37,772 bases of DNA from positions 1 to 37,772 of IMG/VR virus record IMGVR_UViG_3300025110_000044. One strand, given 5' to 3'. The notes under the pieces were generated by a model. The model was not told the DNA's origin and searched no databases. It was given only the letters and a program-made list of their open reading frames with translations. Positions 8,296 through 17,223 of the stretch are shown here, piece after piece. The translations under genes were made by a program, and so were the position numbers. How positions within the stretch are numbered: position 1 is the stretch's first letter; each line of letters starts with the position of its first letter. Source of the stretch: a virus.

Positions 8296-9132
8296 ATGCC
8301 TAATCCTTATAACGAGATAGAAATCTCGGAAGATGAAAAGGCTACCATATCAAGTGATGTGGAAGCAAGTCCGACTCAAGAAGCGAAAGATTCTGACAGT
8401 TCACCTGTAGAATCAAGTAACCAGGAAGTTACGGAGAGCAATGAAGAAGATGTTTATCAAATGTTTGATGAAGATGAAGGTAGATTTATTGATAATGATG
8501 AAATCCAGCGATGGAGAGATTCTTTTAACAATGAGTCTAACTGGCAAAAATCAAACACTGAAAAAGCTCAGAACATTGCAAAGTGGAATAAACTGATGGA
8601 TAAAGTGTCTTCTGATGAAGATTTTAGAAATCATATGATTGAATATTTTGGTGATGATAAAAACTCAATAAACTCTTTAGGTTTGAATGGACTTGAAGCT
8701 TTAGAGCAATTAGAAGGGTCTGAAACACCATTACAAGCTCAAAACCCAGATAAACTACAAAGTTTAGAACAAAGGTTAGATAATGTAGAGCTTGATAAAA
8801 GAACTGATGTTTTAGAAGTTCAATTCAATCAATTTGTATCTGAAAATAGTGAAACACTTGGAGATGAAAAAAATCAAGTTGAATTTCTTCAATTTATGAA
8901 TGATAGAGGTTTAGATGATTTTTCAGAAGCTTTTAAGTTTTGGAACTATGACAATACCCAGGAACAGTTGAAACACTATAAAGAACTTGAACAAAATAAA
9001 CAACGAAATACTGGTAAGGTTATTCAGACTAAATCTATAGGTGCATCGAAGGAAAAAACTCCTTCAAGAATACCTAGTGATTATAAAAATGTTAATATGG
9101 ATAATCCAGAAATAGCTAAGTATTTCGAATAA
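8296..9132 (+). CDS. capsid scaffolding protein
   Basis: This 278-aa, strongly acidic, mostly helical protein lies directly before the major capsid gene, the standard place for a podovirus scaffold such as T7 gp9. The first ~60 residues are Ser/Glu/Asp-rich and probably disordered, the middle is helical (QSLEQRLDNVELDKRTDVLEV), and the C-terminus has basic patches (KEKTPSR) that could contact the shell. It would guide procapsid assembly and leave before packaging. Strong AAGGAG site. Call made from position and composition rather than a diagnostic motif. Confidence 0.75.
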   Translation: MPNPYNEIEISEDEKATISSDVEASPTQEAKDSDSSPVESSNQEVTESNEEDVYQMFDEDEGRFIDNDEIQRWRDSFNNESNWQKSNTEKAQNIAKWNKLMDKVSSDEDFRNHMIEYFGDDKNSINSLGLNGLEALEQLEGSETPLQAQNPDKLQSLEQRLDNVELDKRTDVLEVQFNQFVSENSETLGDEKNQVEFLQFMNDRGLDDFSEAFKFWNYDNTQEQLKHYKELEQNKQRNTGKVIQTKSIGASKEKTPSRIPSDYKNVNMDNPEIAKYFE

Positions 9133-9154
9133 TTTCCGAAAGGGGAATATTTAA

Positions 9155-10273
9155 ATGGCTTTAAACTATAATAACTTGACTGCTTTGACAAGAGATAAGT
9201 TTATACCTGTTCTGGTTGATAATATTTTTAACTCCAATGTTTTAACTTTTAAGTTACTTAAAAATGCTGAAAAGTTAGATGGTGGTAAAAAGATTATTAC
9301 ACCAATAGAATACGGTAAAAATGCATCTCAAGGTTTCTATAGTGGTTATGATTCATTAACAACTGCAAACACAGAAATTGTGTCAAGTGCAGAGTGGGAT
9401 TGGACTCAAGCTTGGGCAGGTATTACTATATCTGGTGAAGAAGAACATAAAAATATGGGCGATTCACAAGTGTTAAGTCTATTAAAATCAAAATTAAAGA
9501 ATGCTGAAAAATCTTTAAAAGATTTATTTGGTACTCATTTATTTGATACTGACGGACCTAACGCAGGTGCATTCACTTCACTTATTGGTTCTGGAACACA
9601 AGCTTCAACAGCTTATGATGATACTGCTTTAATTGATATTACTGATGGTACACCTGCTACTATGTGGCATACACCAGGTGCTGTTGATAACTGTATTATT
9701 GGTTACAATAGAACTTTAGGTGGCATCGACTCAACAGAAAATGGTTCTGCTGGGAATGGTGGTGCTTGGTGGGATTCTAAATTAGCATCATTTGCTTCTG
9801 GTTCTGGGACAACATCTACACCCTGTACTTGGGATGAACTTGTTGCTGTAACAAATGGAACAGCTTTTATTGTTAAGAAAATGACTCAGATGTATTCTCA
9901 GTTAACTATTGACAATGATGCTCCAGATATGATTATCACAACAAATGAAATCTATGATGCTTATGAAAGTGCATTGCAGTCTAACAAAAGATTCGCTGGG
10001 AATCAGCAATTAGCTGATGCAGGTTTTCAAAACCTTGCTTTCCGTGGTGCTTCTGTTGTTGTAGATTCTCATTGTCCAGCTGGGATGATGATTTTCTTAA
10101 ATACTCGTTATCTTGACTTTAAAGTACACAACAAAAGAAACTTTACTTTTGATGGCTTTAAGAAAAGAGAAGATTCTGATGCAATGGTTGCAAAAATCTT
10201 CTGGATGGGTCAATTAACTTGTACTAATCCAAGAATGCAAGGTGCTATAGTAGGTGGACCTTCTGCATACTAA
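9155..10273 (+). CDS. major capsid protein
   Basis: The 372-aa shell protein. Its place after the scaffold, a very good ribosome site (AAGGGGAA) and the hairpin behind it fit the most abundant virion protein. Sequence features common to this podovirus capsid group include the N-terminal LTALTRDKFIPVLVDNIF, a central PDMIITTNEIYDAYESAL region, and the C-terminal FFWMGQL-like stretch (here KIFWMGQLTCTNPRMQG). A Gly/Ser/Thr-rich insertion around residues 150-225 may be a surface loop. Expected to adopt the HK97 fold. Confidence 0.85.
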   Translation: MALNYNNLTALTRDKFIPVLVDNIFNSNVLTFKLLKNAEKLDGGKKIITPIEYGKNASQGFYSGYDSLTTANTEIVSSAEWDWTQAWAGITISGEEEHKNMGDSQVLSLLKSKLKNAEKSLKDLFGTHLFDTDGPNAGAFTSLIGSGTQASTAYDDTALIDITDGTPATMWHTPGAVDNCIIGYNRTLGGIDSTENGSAGNGGAWWDSKLASFASGSGTTSTPCTWDELVAVTNGTAFIVKKMTQMYSQLTIDNDAPDMIITTNEIYDAYESALQSNKRFAGNQQLADAGFQNLAFRGASVVVDSHCPAGMMIFLNTRYLDFKVHNKRNFTFDGFKKREDSDAMVAKIFWMGQLTCTNPRMQGAIVGGPSAY

Positions 10274-10290
10274 ATGTAGTTAATTAAAAT

Positions 10291-10316
10291 ATAGGGGGAG
10301 CTTCGGCTCCCTCTAT
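10291..10316 (+). terminator. UUCG hairpin after the capsid gene
   Basis: An 11-bp stem (10291-10301 with 10306-10316, one G-T pair) is capped by a C(TTCG)G tetraloop. No T-run follows, so it is a weak terminator at best. It more likely stabilises the 3' end of the capsid message or acts as a processing/attenuation point, lowering expression of the tail genes relative to the capsid. Confidence 0.7.
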
Positions 10317-10330
10317 TAACTGGAGTTTAA

Positions 10331-11047
10331 ATGACAATTACCGAGGTTATACAAAGTCTAAGATATAGATGTGACGAATCAAGTGCTGACACTTTATTTT
10401 CACAAGATGAAAAACTTGATGCTATTAATACAGGTTTAATAGAATTATGGAGTATGCTTGATAGTAGTTTATTTGTAGATAATATTGCTTATGATGATTA
10501 CACACCAGAAAGTGACTATAAAATAATGAGTGGTCAATGGTACTTGGATGATGTTTTTCGTGTAGAAAGAAAAGATACTGCCACCTCTGATTATGTTAAA
10601 TGTACAGTCATTAATAGTGCTGAATATAATCAATTTATGGACAGTTCATATAGTAAACCAACAAAAGAACATCCTATAGCTGTTCATTGGACAGCCGATG
10701 GTCTCAGTATAAGTGATGAAGCTTATCCAGTAACATTTGGAGGTCTTAGAGTATTCCCAAGTGGTTGGGATGCTGTAAGGGTACATTTCAGAACAAGACC
10801 AAGGAAAATGTTAGCATCTGATGTAACTGCTGACACTGAAGTAATTATTGGCAATAAACACTCTTCAGCAGGGTTCGATACAATAGAACCATTACATCAT
10901 ATACTTATAAATTTAGCTGAAGCTATACTTTGGAAAAATGACAATAATATGGGTAGGTCTGATGTTGCAAAAAATAAAGCTATGGAAGGAATAGCTGTAT
11001 TAAATAATAAAGTAGCATTAACAAGTGGGAAACCTATAAATGGCTAG
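10331..11047 (+). CDS. head-tail adaptor-like protein
   Basis: A 238-aa protein in the position of the connector adaptor (T7 gp11-like). The N-terminus has the pattern of adaptor families (short helix VIQSLRYRCDESSADTLFS, then DAINTGLIELW), the middle is mostly beta, and the C-terminus ends in a helical part (HHILINLAEAILWKNDN) like the last helices of adaptors. It would dock under the portal and carry the tail. Assignment rests on order and overall pattern; no sequence motif is decisive. It overlaps the next gene by 8 bp. Confidence 0.5.
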   Translation: MTITEVIQSLRYRCDESSADTLFSQDEKLDAINTGLIELWSMLDSSLFVDNIAYDDYTPESDYKIMSGQWYLDDVFRVERKDTATSDYVKCTVINSAEYNQFMDSSYSKPTKEHPIAVHWTADGLSISDEAYPVTFGGLRVFPSGWDAVRVHFRTRPRKMLASDVTADTEVIIGNKHSSAGFDTIEPLHHILINLAEAILWKNDNNMGRSDVAKNKAMEGIAVLNNKVALTSGKPING

Positions 11048-11318
11048 ACAAATAGAAATACCACAAACTGGATGGTTAAATACTGAAGCAAACCCAGAAA
11101 TTTTACAACCTGGTGAATGTGTGGTTTGTGAAAATTTAGACTTATTTAGTCCAGGCATAGTCAAAAAGAGAGAAGGAAGAGCTATAAAAGCATTTTTTGA
11201 TAATCTAAATATCACTAAAATAGTAAGATGGAAAGACCCAGACCCAGACCAAAATAGACACATATGGGTAGGGTACGATTCAGTAAATAAACGAATCTTT
11301 AAAATAACAACAATATAG
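11040..11318 (+). CDS. 92-aa protein resembling the N-terminus of a tail nozzle/stopper protein
   Basis: The central motif (ECVVCENLDLFSPGIVKKREGR, in two parts around residues 26-48) resembles the opening segment of podovirus tail proteins, in which a list of 'settings' for a beta-propeller follows. Here the chain stops at 92 residues. The propeller-like remainder appears about 4 kb downstream in the 1438-aa protein. It may be a genuine small subunit or the detached N-terminal domain of that protein. The start overlaps the preceding stop. Confidence 0.5.
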   Translation: MARQIEIPQTGWLNTEANPEILQPGECVVCENLDLFSPGIVKKREGRAIKAFFDNLNITKIVRWKDPDPDQNRHIWVGYDSVNKRIFKITTI

Positions 11319-11327
11319 GAGAAAAAA

Positions 11328-12776
11328 ATGGCATATTTTGAATACACTCCATCTTACAGCGAGACTGTATCTACAGCATTAGCAAGAGGTGGTAGCTTAT
11401 TTGAGGCAAAAAACGGTTACCTAGAGCCAGGTGATACATTTAGAATTAATAATGGTACTGGTTATGTTAAACCAGCCAATGATTTAGCACAAAATACAAT
11501 AGGCTCAACATTAAAAAAAGCTAAATCTCAATCTGTACAATCAAACCCTGCACATTTAGATTTTAATAAAAAAATGTTACCTAAAACTACCAATCCAGGT
11601 GTTGGAGATTTATATTTTGTTGGAAGAGCCGACAGAGTAACAGGTTTATTAACAGTTAGAAATATGATTGATTTTGATGGAGATGATGGTGGTAATGGTG
11701 GTTGGAACCCAGAAATTCAAAATACTATATCTATACAAGCACCGTTAAGTCAACAAAGTTTTGAATCAGACGAAACGGTAACAGTTTCTGGAATTGCATC
11801 ATCTGATGTAGTATCTAGTGCAACTCAATTTTATCTTGCTATTGAAAAGTTAGATGATAATGGTAGTGGTTCTGGTAATATTTCTTATACAGAAATAACT
11901 CCAACAGCAAGTTGGAGTACAACTTTTACTGGAGATAGTTTAACATATCCAATAACAACTAATGCACAAATCTCATTAACGATGTGGGCGATGGATGGAA
12001 GTAATCTTTTAGCAACAGATTCTATGACAATGAATATAAGACCAGATGGCGATGCATTAATTGCAACATATGGTACTGTTGTTCCAGTTTTAAATTTAAT
12101 GGGCGAAGATGGAGTTTCAACTTCATATCCATTTCCAGCAGTAGATAATAGTGCATCTGTTTCTACAACAATAACATTACCAACAAATTTAGATGGAGCC
12201 GAAGCAGGTAATGATAGATTATTATCAGATGCTTCAATAGAACTTTTAGCCAATGAGAAAACAATAGGTGTAGATTTTGGAGCAATGTGGTTAGTATTAT
12301 ACCCTTCAGAACCAGGAGTTTCTCCAGAGGCTGTAAACATAGGAGGTGATATGAATGTTAGAATGGGAGCTGGATTTAATGCTGATGGAGCTTACGATAA
12401 TAATGATACAGGATTAAGTCAAGCATTTCAAGTTATGGATGCATCATTTGGTGGTACAGCCAAAATGGAGCTTATAAGTGCAACTGGAGGAGTTTTAGAA
12501 ATAGCAAGTTCAATAAATACTTCAGCAGGAGCTGGTACATATACTCAAAGCTCTATAGACCTTAGCACATTAGGAGCTGGTAGCACTCCTGTAACAGCAG
12601 GAGCTAATTATAGAATAAAAGTAACATCCAATACTGATGATGATATGTATTGCTATACTGAATATTTTACTATTAAATCTTCTTTAGCATCATTAACATT
12701 AACATCACCAACTACTGGAGAAGAAAAATACTTTGGTGATTCAATAACTATTACTTGGACATCACAGACTAACTAA
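11328..12776 (+). CDS. 482-aa Ig-like repeat virion protein
   Basis: A Thr/Ser/Asn-rich, low-lysine protein of beta-sandwich type, with likely Ig-like units beginning near residue 135 (ISIQAPLSQQSFESDETVTVSG). The last ~28 residues (LTLTSPTTGEEKYFGDSITITW) look like the first strands of a Kre9/KNH-type domain, whose remaining strands open the next gene after a TAATG junction. Ig-like domains in tailed phages usually decorate heads or tails and bind weakly to cell-surface sugars. AGGAGA site before the ATG. A surface or tail role is inferred. Confidence 0.65.
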   Translation: MAYFEYTPSYSETVSTALARGGSLFEAKNGYLEPGDTFRINNGTGYVKPANDLAQNTIGSTLKKAKSQSVQSNPAHLDFNKKMLPKTTNPGVGDLYFVGRADRVTGLLTVRNMIDFDGDDGGNGGWNPEIQNTISIQAPLSQQSFESDETVTVSGIASSDVVSSATQFYLAIEKLDDNGSGSGNISYTEITPTASWSTTFTGDSLTYPITTNAQISLTMWAMDGSNLLATDSMTMNIRPDGDALIATYGTVVPVLNLMGEDGVSTSYPFPAVDNSASVSTTITLPTNLDGAEAGNDRLLSDASIELLANEKTIGVDFGAMWLVLYPSEPGVSPEAVNIGGDMNVRMGAGFNADGAYDNNDTGLSQAFQVMDASFGGTAKMELISATGGVLEIASSINTSAGAGTYTQSSIDLSTLGAGSTPVTAGANYRIKVTSNTDDDMYCYTEYFTIKSSLASLTLTSPTTGEEKYFGDSITITWTSQTN

Positions 12777-15700
12777 TGGCAGAAACTGGAGATACATATT
12801 ATGAAGGTAATTTAATAGATGAAATTACCGTTGATGTTTACCTTTTAGCAGGTCCAACACATAGCACCCTATCTGATTTAGCTCAGATAGGGGATGCTTT
12901 AGTTACATCTGCTAATCCAGACGGAACCTTTACTTATCAAATACCTAGTGGAACACCAGCAGACAATTATAGGATTCAAATTGTCTCTGGAGGTATTACA
13001 AGTAATAGTGATGGTTTTAATATATACACAGACACAGCATTAGAAAGTGTTCAAACTTTTTCTGAAGATAGAACTGATTTAGATATTAAGATACACGATA
13101 ATATTTTAAGGTTTCCTATGGGTACAAATAAACCACCAGGATGGTATGGGTATATAGATAGAAAATATGTAACATATCAAAAATATAACACTGATGCAGA
13201 CCCAGAATATACAGAACATACATTTAAAGGTTATTATTTTGATGAAAATTCTTCACCAACATTACCAATAGGGTTTTCTTATCAAGGATTAGGTACTGAA
13301 GCTAATTCTGGTTCAAATCCAGGTATAGCAAACAATCATACATATAAATATAAAGTTTCTGTAGTTTATGATAATATCCAGGAATCAGCATTAGACGAAG
13401 GTGGAATAGCTTATAATAGTCAAACTTATGCATCTAATTCTGTACCTATAAAATTTAGATATGGAAAAACAGACTGGAACCCAAGAATAACACACTTTAA
13501 TATATACAGAGCTGTGGACTATGTTGAAAATGATAAGACAAATACTTATTATAAAATTGGCACTATAAAATTAAGCGACCCAGACATTGGAGTTGATAAA
13601 GAGGTTAGGGTAGTAACAAATAAATGTTTAGTAACTACAAACAGTAGTGGAAATATAGTAGATGCCTCATCAACACATTTAGAGGCTACCGATGCAACTA
13701 CAACAAGGAAAGCAGGAGTTATATTTTTAAAAGACCCTCCAGTAACCTCTTTTGAACAATTAAGTGATGGTGTGAATCATTGGGATGATTTATGGTCAAA
13801 AAACTGGTGTGGTAGAAATATGAGATTTTCTCAAGCTGGATTCACAGCTACAAACTCTGAAAGTACTTCTAAACATAATATTACAAATTGTGGTGACCCT
13901 AACTATATAGATGCTGAAAATGTTCATCCTTGGATATTTGGTACTGGCGGTGGTGATTGGGCTGATGACGAAAAAGCTGTAAGCTTAGCAAAAATAGCTA
14001 CAAGAACATCTGAGCAGGTATCTGATGGTGATGGTGGATATGAAACAGAATATACCCATAAAGGTGCTTTTCCAGGATTAGTTAAGCATAATCAATATTC
14101 AGCACAATATGTACAGTATAATGATGCTTATCCAGTTACACATATTCCAAATCATAATGAAACTAATGGTGGAACAGCCTCCTACACACATTATATAGTA
14201 AATAGAGATGCACCAAATGCTGATAATGAAGTTTATTTTTTACTTGATAATAAAAATTGTATTAAATGGGGTGCTGGGTTTCTTGATGGTGGATATTATA
14301 ATGATATAACCCAGTCTGGCTCAGCAGACAATACTGGTCATCCTCGTACAGGTTCTGGTTTAGAATCATATACTATACACAATGGAAACAGTGAACCACA
14401 AGGTTGGTATACATCTAATTCATCTTCATATACTTATGGAGAAGCAAAGCCAGGAGCTATACTGCTACAGAAAAATCAGAATCACAGTATGGCTTATGGA
14501 AGTACTTATATAAAACAAAGGCATATAGAATACAAAGCATCCACAAAATATTATTACTCAGTTATAATGGGATGGCAAAACCAAGGTGGTGGTGGAAGGT
14601 ATCATAAATTTAGAATTAGAAACAATGATGAAATATTTGTTGAACACGAAGGTGGTTTACTAAGCTACCTTATACAATACCAAGGTGTATTTACTACTCC
14701 TGCTGGTGGAGTTACAGGTAAAGATTTAAGATTTGAATTTTATTGGAAAGCAAGTAGTGGTAGCTCTTCTAAAAACAGAATGGTTGTTACACAGTGTTGT
14801 ATGTTAGAAGTATTAAATGGTTCTGTTGGTATTGGAACCCAAGGTCAAGTTATTGGTGGTGGTGGTAGTTTAGGTATAGATGAGAGTGCTTCATCATTAG
14901 CATTTTCAGATTACACAGATATGGTAGGAAGGACTATTCAATTTTTAGGAAATTCTTATGTTGTAAGTAGTCATAGTAATACATTATTAAATTTTTCAGA
15001 CAATACAGAATTACCTACTACAGGCGAATCTTATAATCCTGCAACAACAATGGCAACATTAAGACCAAGAAGTTCTTTTAAAGAACAATCAGACGGAACT
15101 ATAGAAGTTACACATATAGATACAGGTACATATGTTGGACCTGCTCATTATTTAGGTACGACAAATTTAAATACATATTATAAATATAGCCAATATATTG
15201 AAGGAAGAAATTATATTGGTAATGTAAAAATATTTGCAAATGATGCAGAAGATGCAGAAACACACGAAAACTGGGTTATGTATTCAGAGCTTGGAAAGCC
15301 AGATGTTATCCCTGCAACAAACTTTATTCAGCTTGACGATTTACAAGGTGGTGAAATTATAGGTATGCAAAGACTGTATGGGGATTTGTGTGTATTAATG
15401 ACAAAAGGTATATATAGATTATCTTTAAATTCTGTAGACCCTACAGGTTGGAGACTTAAAGAAACAGAACCTAATATAGGATGTATAGCACCAGAAAGTG
15501 TTTTAAGTTATCAAGGTAGAATATTTTTTGCTGGTCCAGAAGCATTTTATATGTTAGATACTAACTTTAATGCTACACCTTTAACTAAACCTATAAATTC
15601 AGATTATCAAGCATACAAAGGAACAGATATAAAATGTTCTATAGATATATTAAAACAAGAATTACATATGAGATTACCAAATAAAAAATATTGCACATAT

Positions 15701-17092
15701 ATACTTAATTTAGATATGTTAAATCAAAACCAAGCTCATTGGAGAGTTCATAGATATAGTACATCTGAAGAAACAGCAACATATGCTAAAGATGAAGATT
15801 ATAAACTTATGATAATAAGACATAAAAATACACAAAATTTTGAAGATTATACATTAAAATGTACTGGGACTGATGATACTCCTTATATAACAAATAATAT
15901 ACAAACACATACAGCGACAGACACAGCTTCTTGTGTAGCTTTCGGAAGTACAGGAAAATTTGAAATTATAGGAACAGATTTAACTACAGCTTGGGCAGGA
16001 ACACAAGATGTAAGTGTTGCAGGTTTTCAAGATGGAGGAACAACAACTAACAATGGTACTTATAATATAGTGTCACTAACTTATGATTCTGGAAATACAA
16101 AAACTATAATACAAACTAATGGAAGTTTAACAAATGAACCAAGAAATTTTACAGATGCAACCTGTGCTACAACAGCAGGAAGTTCTACAGTTACCTGCAA
16201 TACAAGTAGTGATATATATGTAGGGTTACGAGTAGATGGAACTGGTATACCTTTTGGAACAGTAGTTATAGAAGTAGATACTCCAGGAGCAGTAACTGAA
16301 TTTAAATTAGGAAATATAGATGCAACAACTGATGAAACGACTGAAACAAATTTAGCATTTACAAATGACCCTATAACATTAGGTTTTGTTAAAATTGTAA
16401 CTTTCTCTGCATCTGGACCATATAAATTAAATTTCCCTAATTCCAATAGTCCATTTGGAAATACAGCACATACTAATTTACCTTATACACATTTAACAAT
16501 AAGTTCTGATGGTGCAGGTTTAACAGGTAGCTATGATAACGAACAAATAATTCAGACACAAATAAGCTATATTCAATTTATGTCTACAGAAGGAGTAGCT
16601 CCTAATACTGTATTAGATAGTCCTGTTACTTATTTAGTAGACACAGCACAAATAAGTGCTACAGAACCAGCTAATTTAACATTTAGGGTACACCCAGGTG
16701 ATGAACCTCCGACAGATTCTAAAGATACATTTATGTATAGTTTAAATCCAGAACAAGGTACTGAGCCAGTGTCATTTAATAGAAAGACAGGATTTATAAA
16801 ACTTTCTGACGATTTAACAAAAGGTGTCACAGTTAGAAGAATATATTTACAATACAAATCAAGTGAAGATTTTTCATTAAGATTAACAAGTAAAGTTGCT
16901 GTAGGTTCAACAACAGTTGATTCAGATATTGGATATTCAACAGAAAAAACAATACCGTCATCAAATGGTATAATAGAAACTATAGTATTAAGACCTAAAT
17001 TAGCAAATTTGATAGCTTTACAACTGCAAATTGTAGCTTTTGAAAGTCCTAACCCATTTGAAATAAGAAAATTAACATTAGAGGTAGATTAA
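12776..17092 (+). CDS. 1438-aa tail protein, nozzle/propeller-like
   Basis: Residues 1-85 complete an Ig-like Kre9/KNH-type domain begun in the preceding gene (DGTFTYQIPSGTPADNYRI). A fibronectin-III-like part lies near 165-265, and a jelly-roll or carbohydrate-binding-like part at about 530-690 (ASTKYYYSVIMGW). A propeller-type segment at about 800-960 (RLYGDLCVLMTKGIYRL, APESVLSYQGRIFFAG) resembles podovirus nozzle proteins. The C-terminal third is beta-rich. The protein is much larger than T7 gp12, so it probably combines nozzle and receptor-contact functions. Exact boundaries are guesses. Confidence 0.65.
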   Translation: MAETGDTYYEGNLIDEITVDVYLLAGPTHSTLSDLAQIGDALVTSANPDGTFTYQIPSGTPADNYRIQIVSGGITSNSDGFNIYTDTALESVQTFSEDRTDLDIKIHDNILRFPMGTNKPPGWYGYIDRKYVTYQKYNTDADPEYTEHTFKGYYFDENSSPTLPIGFSYQGLGTEANSGSNPGIANNHTYKYKVSVVYDNIQESALDEGGIAYNSQTYASNSVPIKFRYGKTDWNPRITHFNIYRAVDYVENDKTNTYYKIGTIKLSDPDIGVDKEVRVVTNKCLVTTNSSGNIVDASSTHLEATDATTTRKAGVIFLKDPPVTSFEQLSDGVNHWDDLWSKNWCGRNMRFSQAGFTATNSESTSKHNITNCGDPNYIDAENVHPWIFGTGGGDWADDEKAVSLAKIATRTSEQVSDGDGGYETEYTHKGAFPGLVKHNQYSAQYVQYNDAYPVTHIPNHNETNGGTASYTHYIVNRDAPNADNEVYFLLDNKNCIKWGAGFLDGGYYNDITQSGSADNTGHPRTGSGLESYTIHNGNSEPQGWYTSNSSSYTYGEAKPGAILLQKNQNHSMAYGSTYIKQRHIEYKASTKYYYSVIMGWQNQGGGGRYHKFRIRNNDEIFVEHEGGLLSYLIQYQGVFTTPAGGVTGKDLRFEFYWKASSGSSSKNRMVVTQCCMLEVLNGSVGIGTQGQVIGGGGSLGIDESASSLAFSDYTDMVGRTIQFLGNSYVVSSHSNTLLNFSDNTELPTTGESYNPATTMATLRPRSSFKEQSDGTIEVTHIDTGTYVGPAHYLGTTNLNTYYKYSQYIEGRNYIGNVKIFANDAEDAETHENWVMYSELGKPDVIPATNFIQLDDLQGGEIIGMQRLYGDLCVLMTKGIYRLSLNSVDPTGWRLKETEPNIGCIAPESVLSYQGRIFFAGPEAFYMLDTNFNATPLTKPINSDYQAYKGTDIKCSIDILKQELHMRLPNKKYCTYILNLDMLNQNQAHWRVHRYSTSEETATYAKDEDYKLMIIRHKNTQNFEDYTLKCTGTDDTPYITNNIQTHTATDTASCVAFGSTGKFEIIGTDLTTAWAGTQDVSVAGFQDGGTTTNNGTYNIVSLTYDSGNTKTIIQTNGSLTNEPRNFTDATCATTAGSSTVTCNTSSDIYVGLRVDGTGIPFGTVVIEVDTPGAVTEFKLGNIDATTDETTETNLAFTNDPITLGFVKIVTFSASGPYKLNFPNSNSPFGNTAHTNLPYTHLTISSDGAGLTGSYDNEQIIQTQISYIQFMSTEGVAPNTVLDSPVTYLVDTAQISATEPANLTFRVHPGDEPPTDSKDTFMYSLNPEQGTEPVSFNRKTGFIKLSDDLTKGVTVRRIYLQYKSSEDFSLRLTSKVAVGSTTVDSDIGYSTEKTIPSSNGIIETIVLRPKLANLIALQLQIVAFESPNPFEIRKLTLEVD

Positions 17093-17223
17093 TGGAAATC
17101 GGCACAAAACCTCAAGATTTAGCTTCATCAAAAGCAGTACAAGATTTAGATAGAACAATTAACCATTTAAGACAAGAGCTAGAATCTCTTAAAAAAAGAA
17201 TTAAAGTATTGGAGAGTGCATAA
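17092..17223 (+). CDS. 43-aa coiled-coil protein
   Basis: A short gene fitted between two larger ones by TAATG junctions at both ends. The last ~27 residues form a clear heptad pattern (DRTINHLRQELESLKKRIKVL) typical of a coiled coil. It could be a small oligomerising linker of the tail. Function otherwise unknown. The perfect fit of both junctions argues that it is translated. Confidence 0.6.
   Translation: MEIGTKPQDLASSKAVQDLDRTINHLRQELESLKKRIKVLESA

Noticed and set aside
12700-12800. Programmed -1 frameshift joining the two Ig-like genes
   Set aside because: The new frame has TAA at 12770-12772, just before the junction, and I see no slippery heptamer. Stop/restart coupling fits better.
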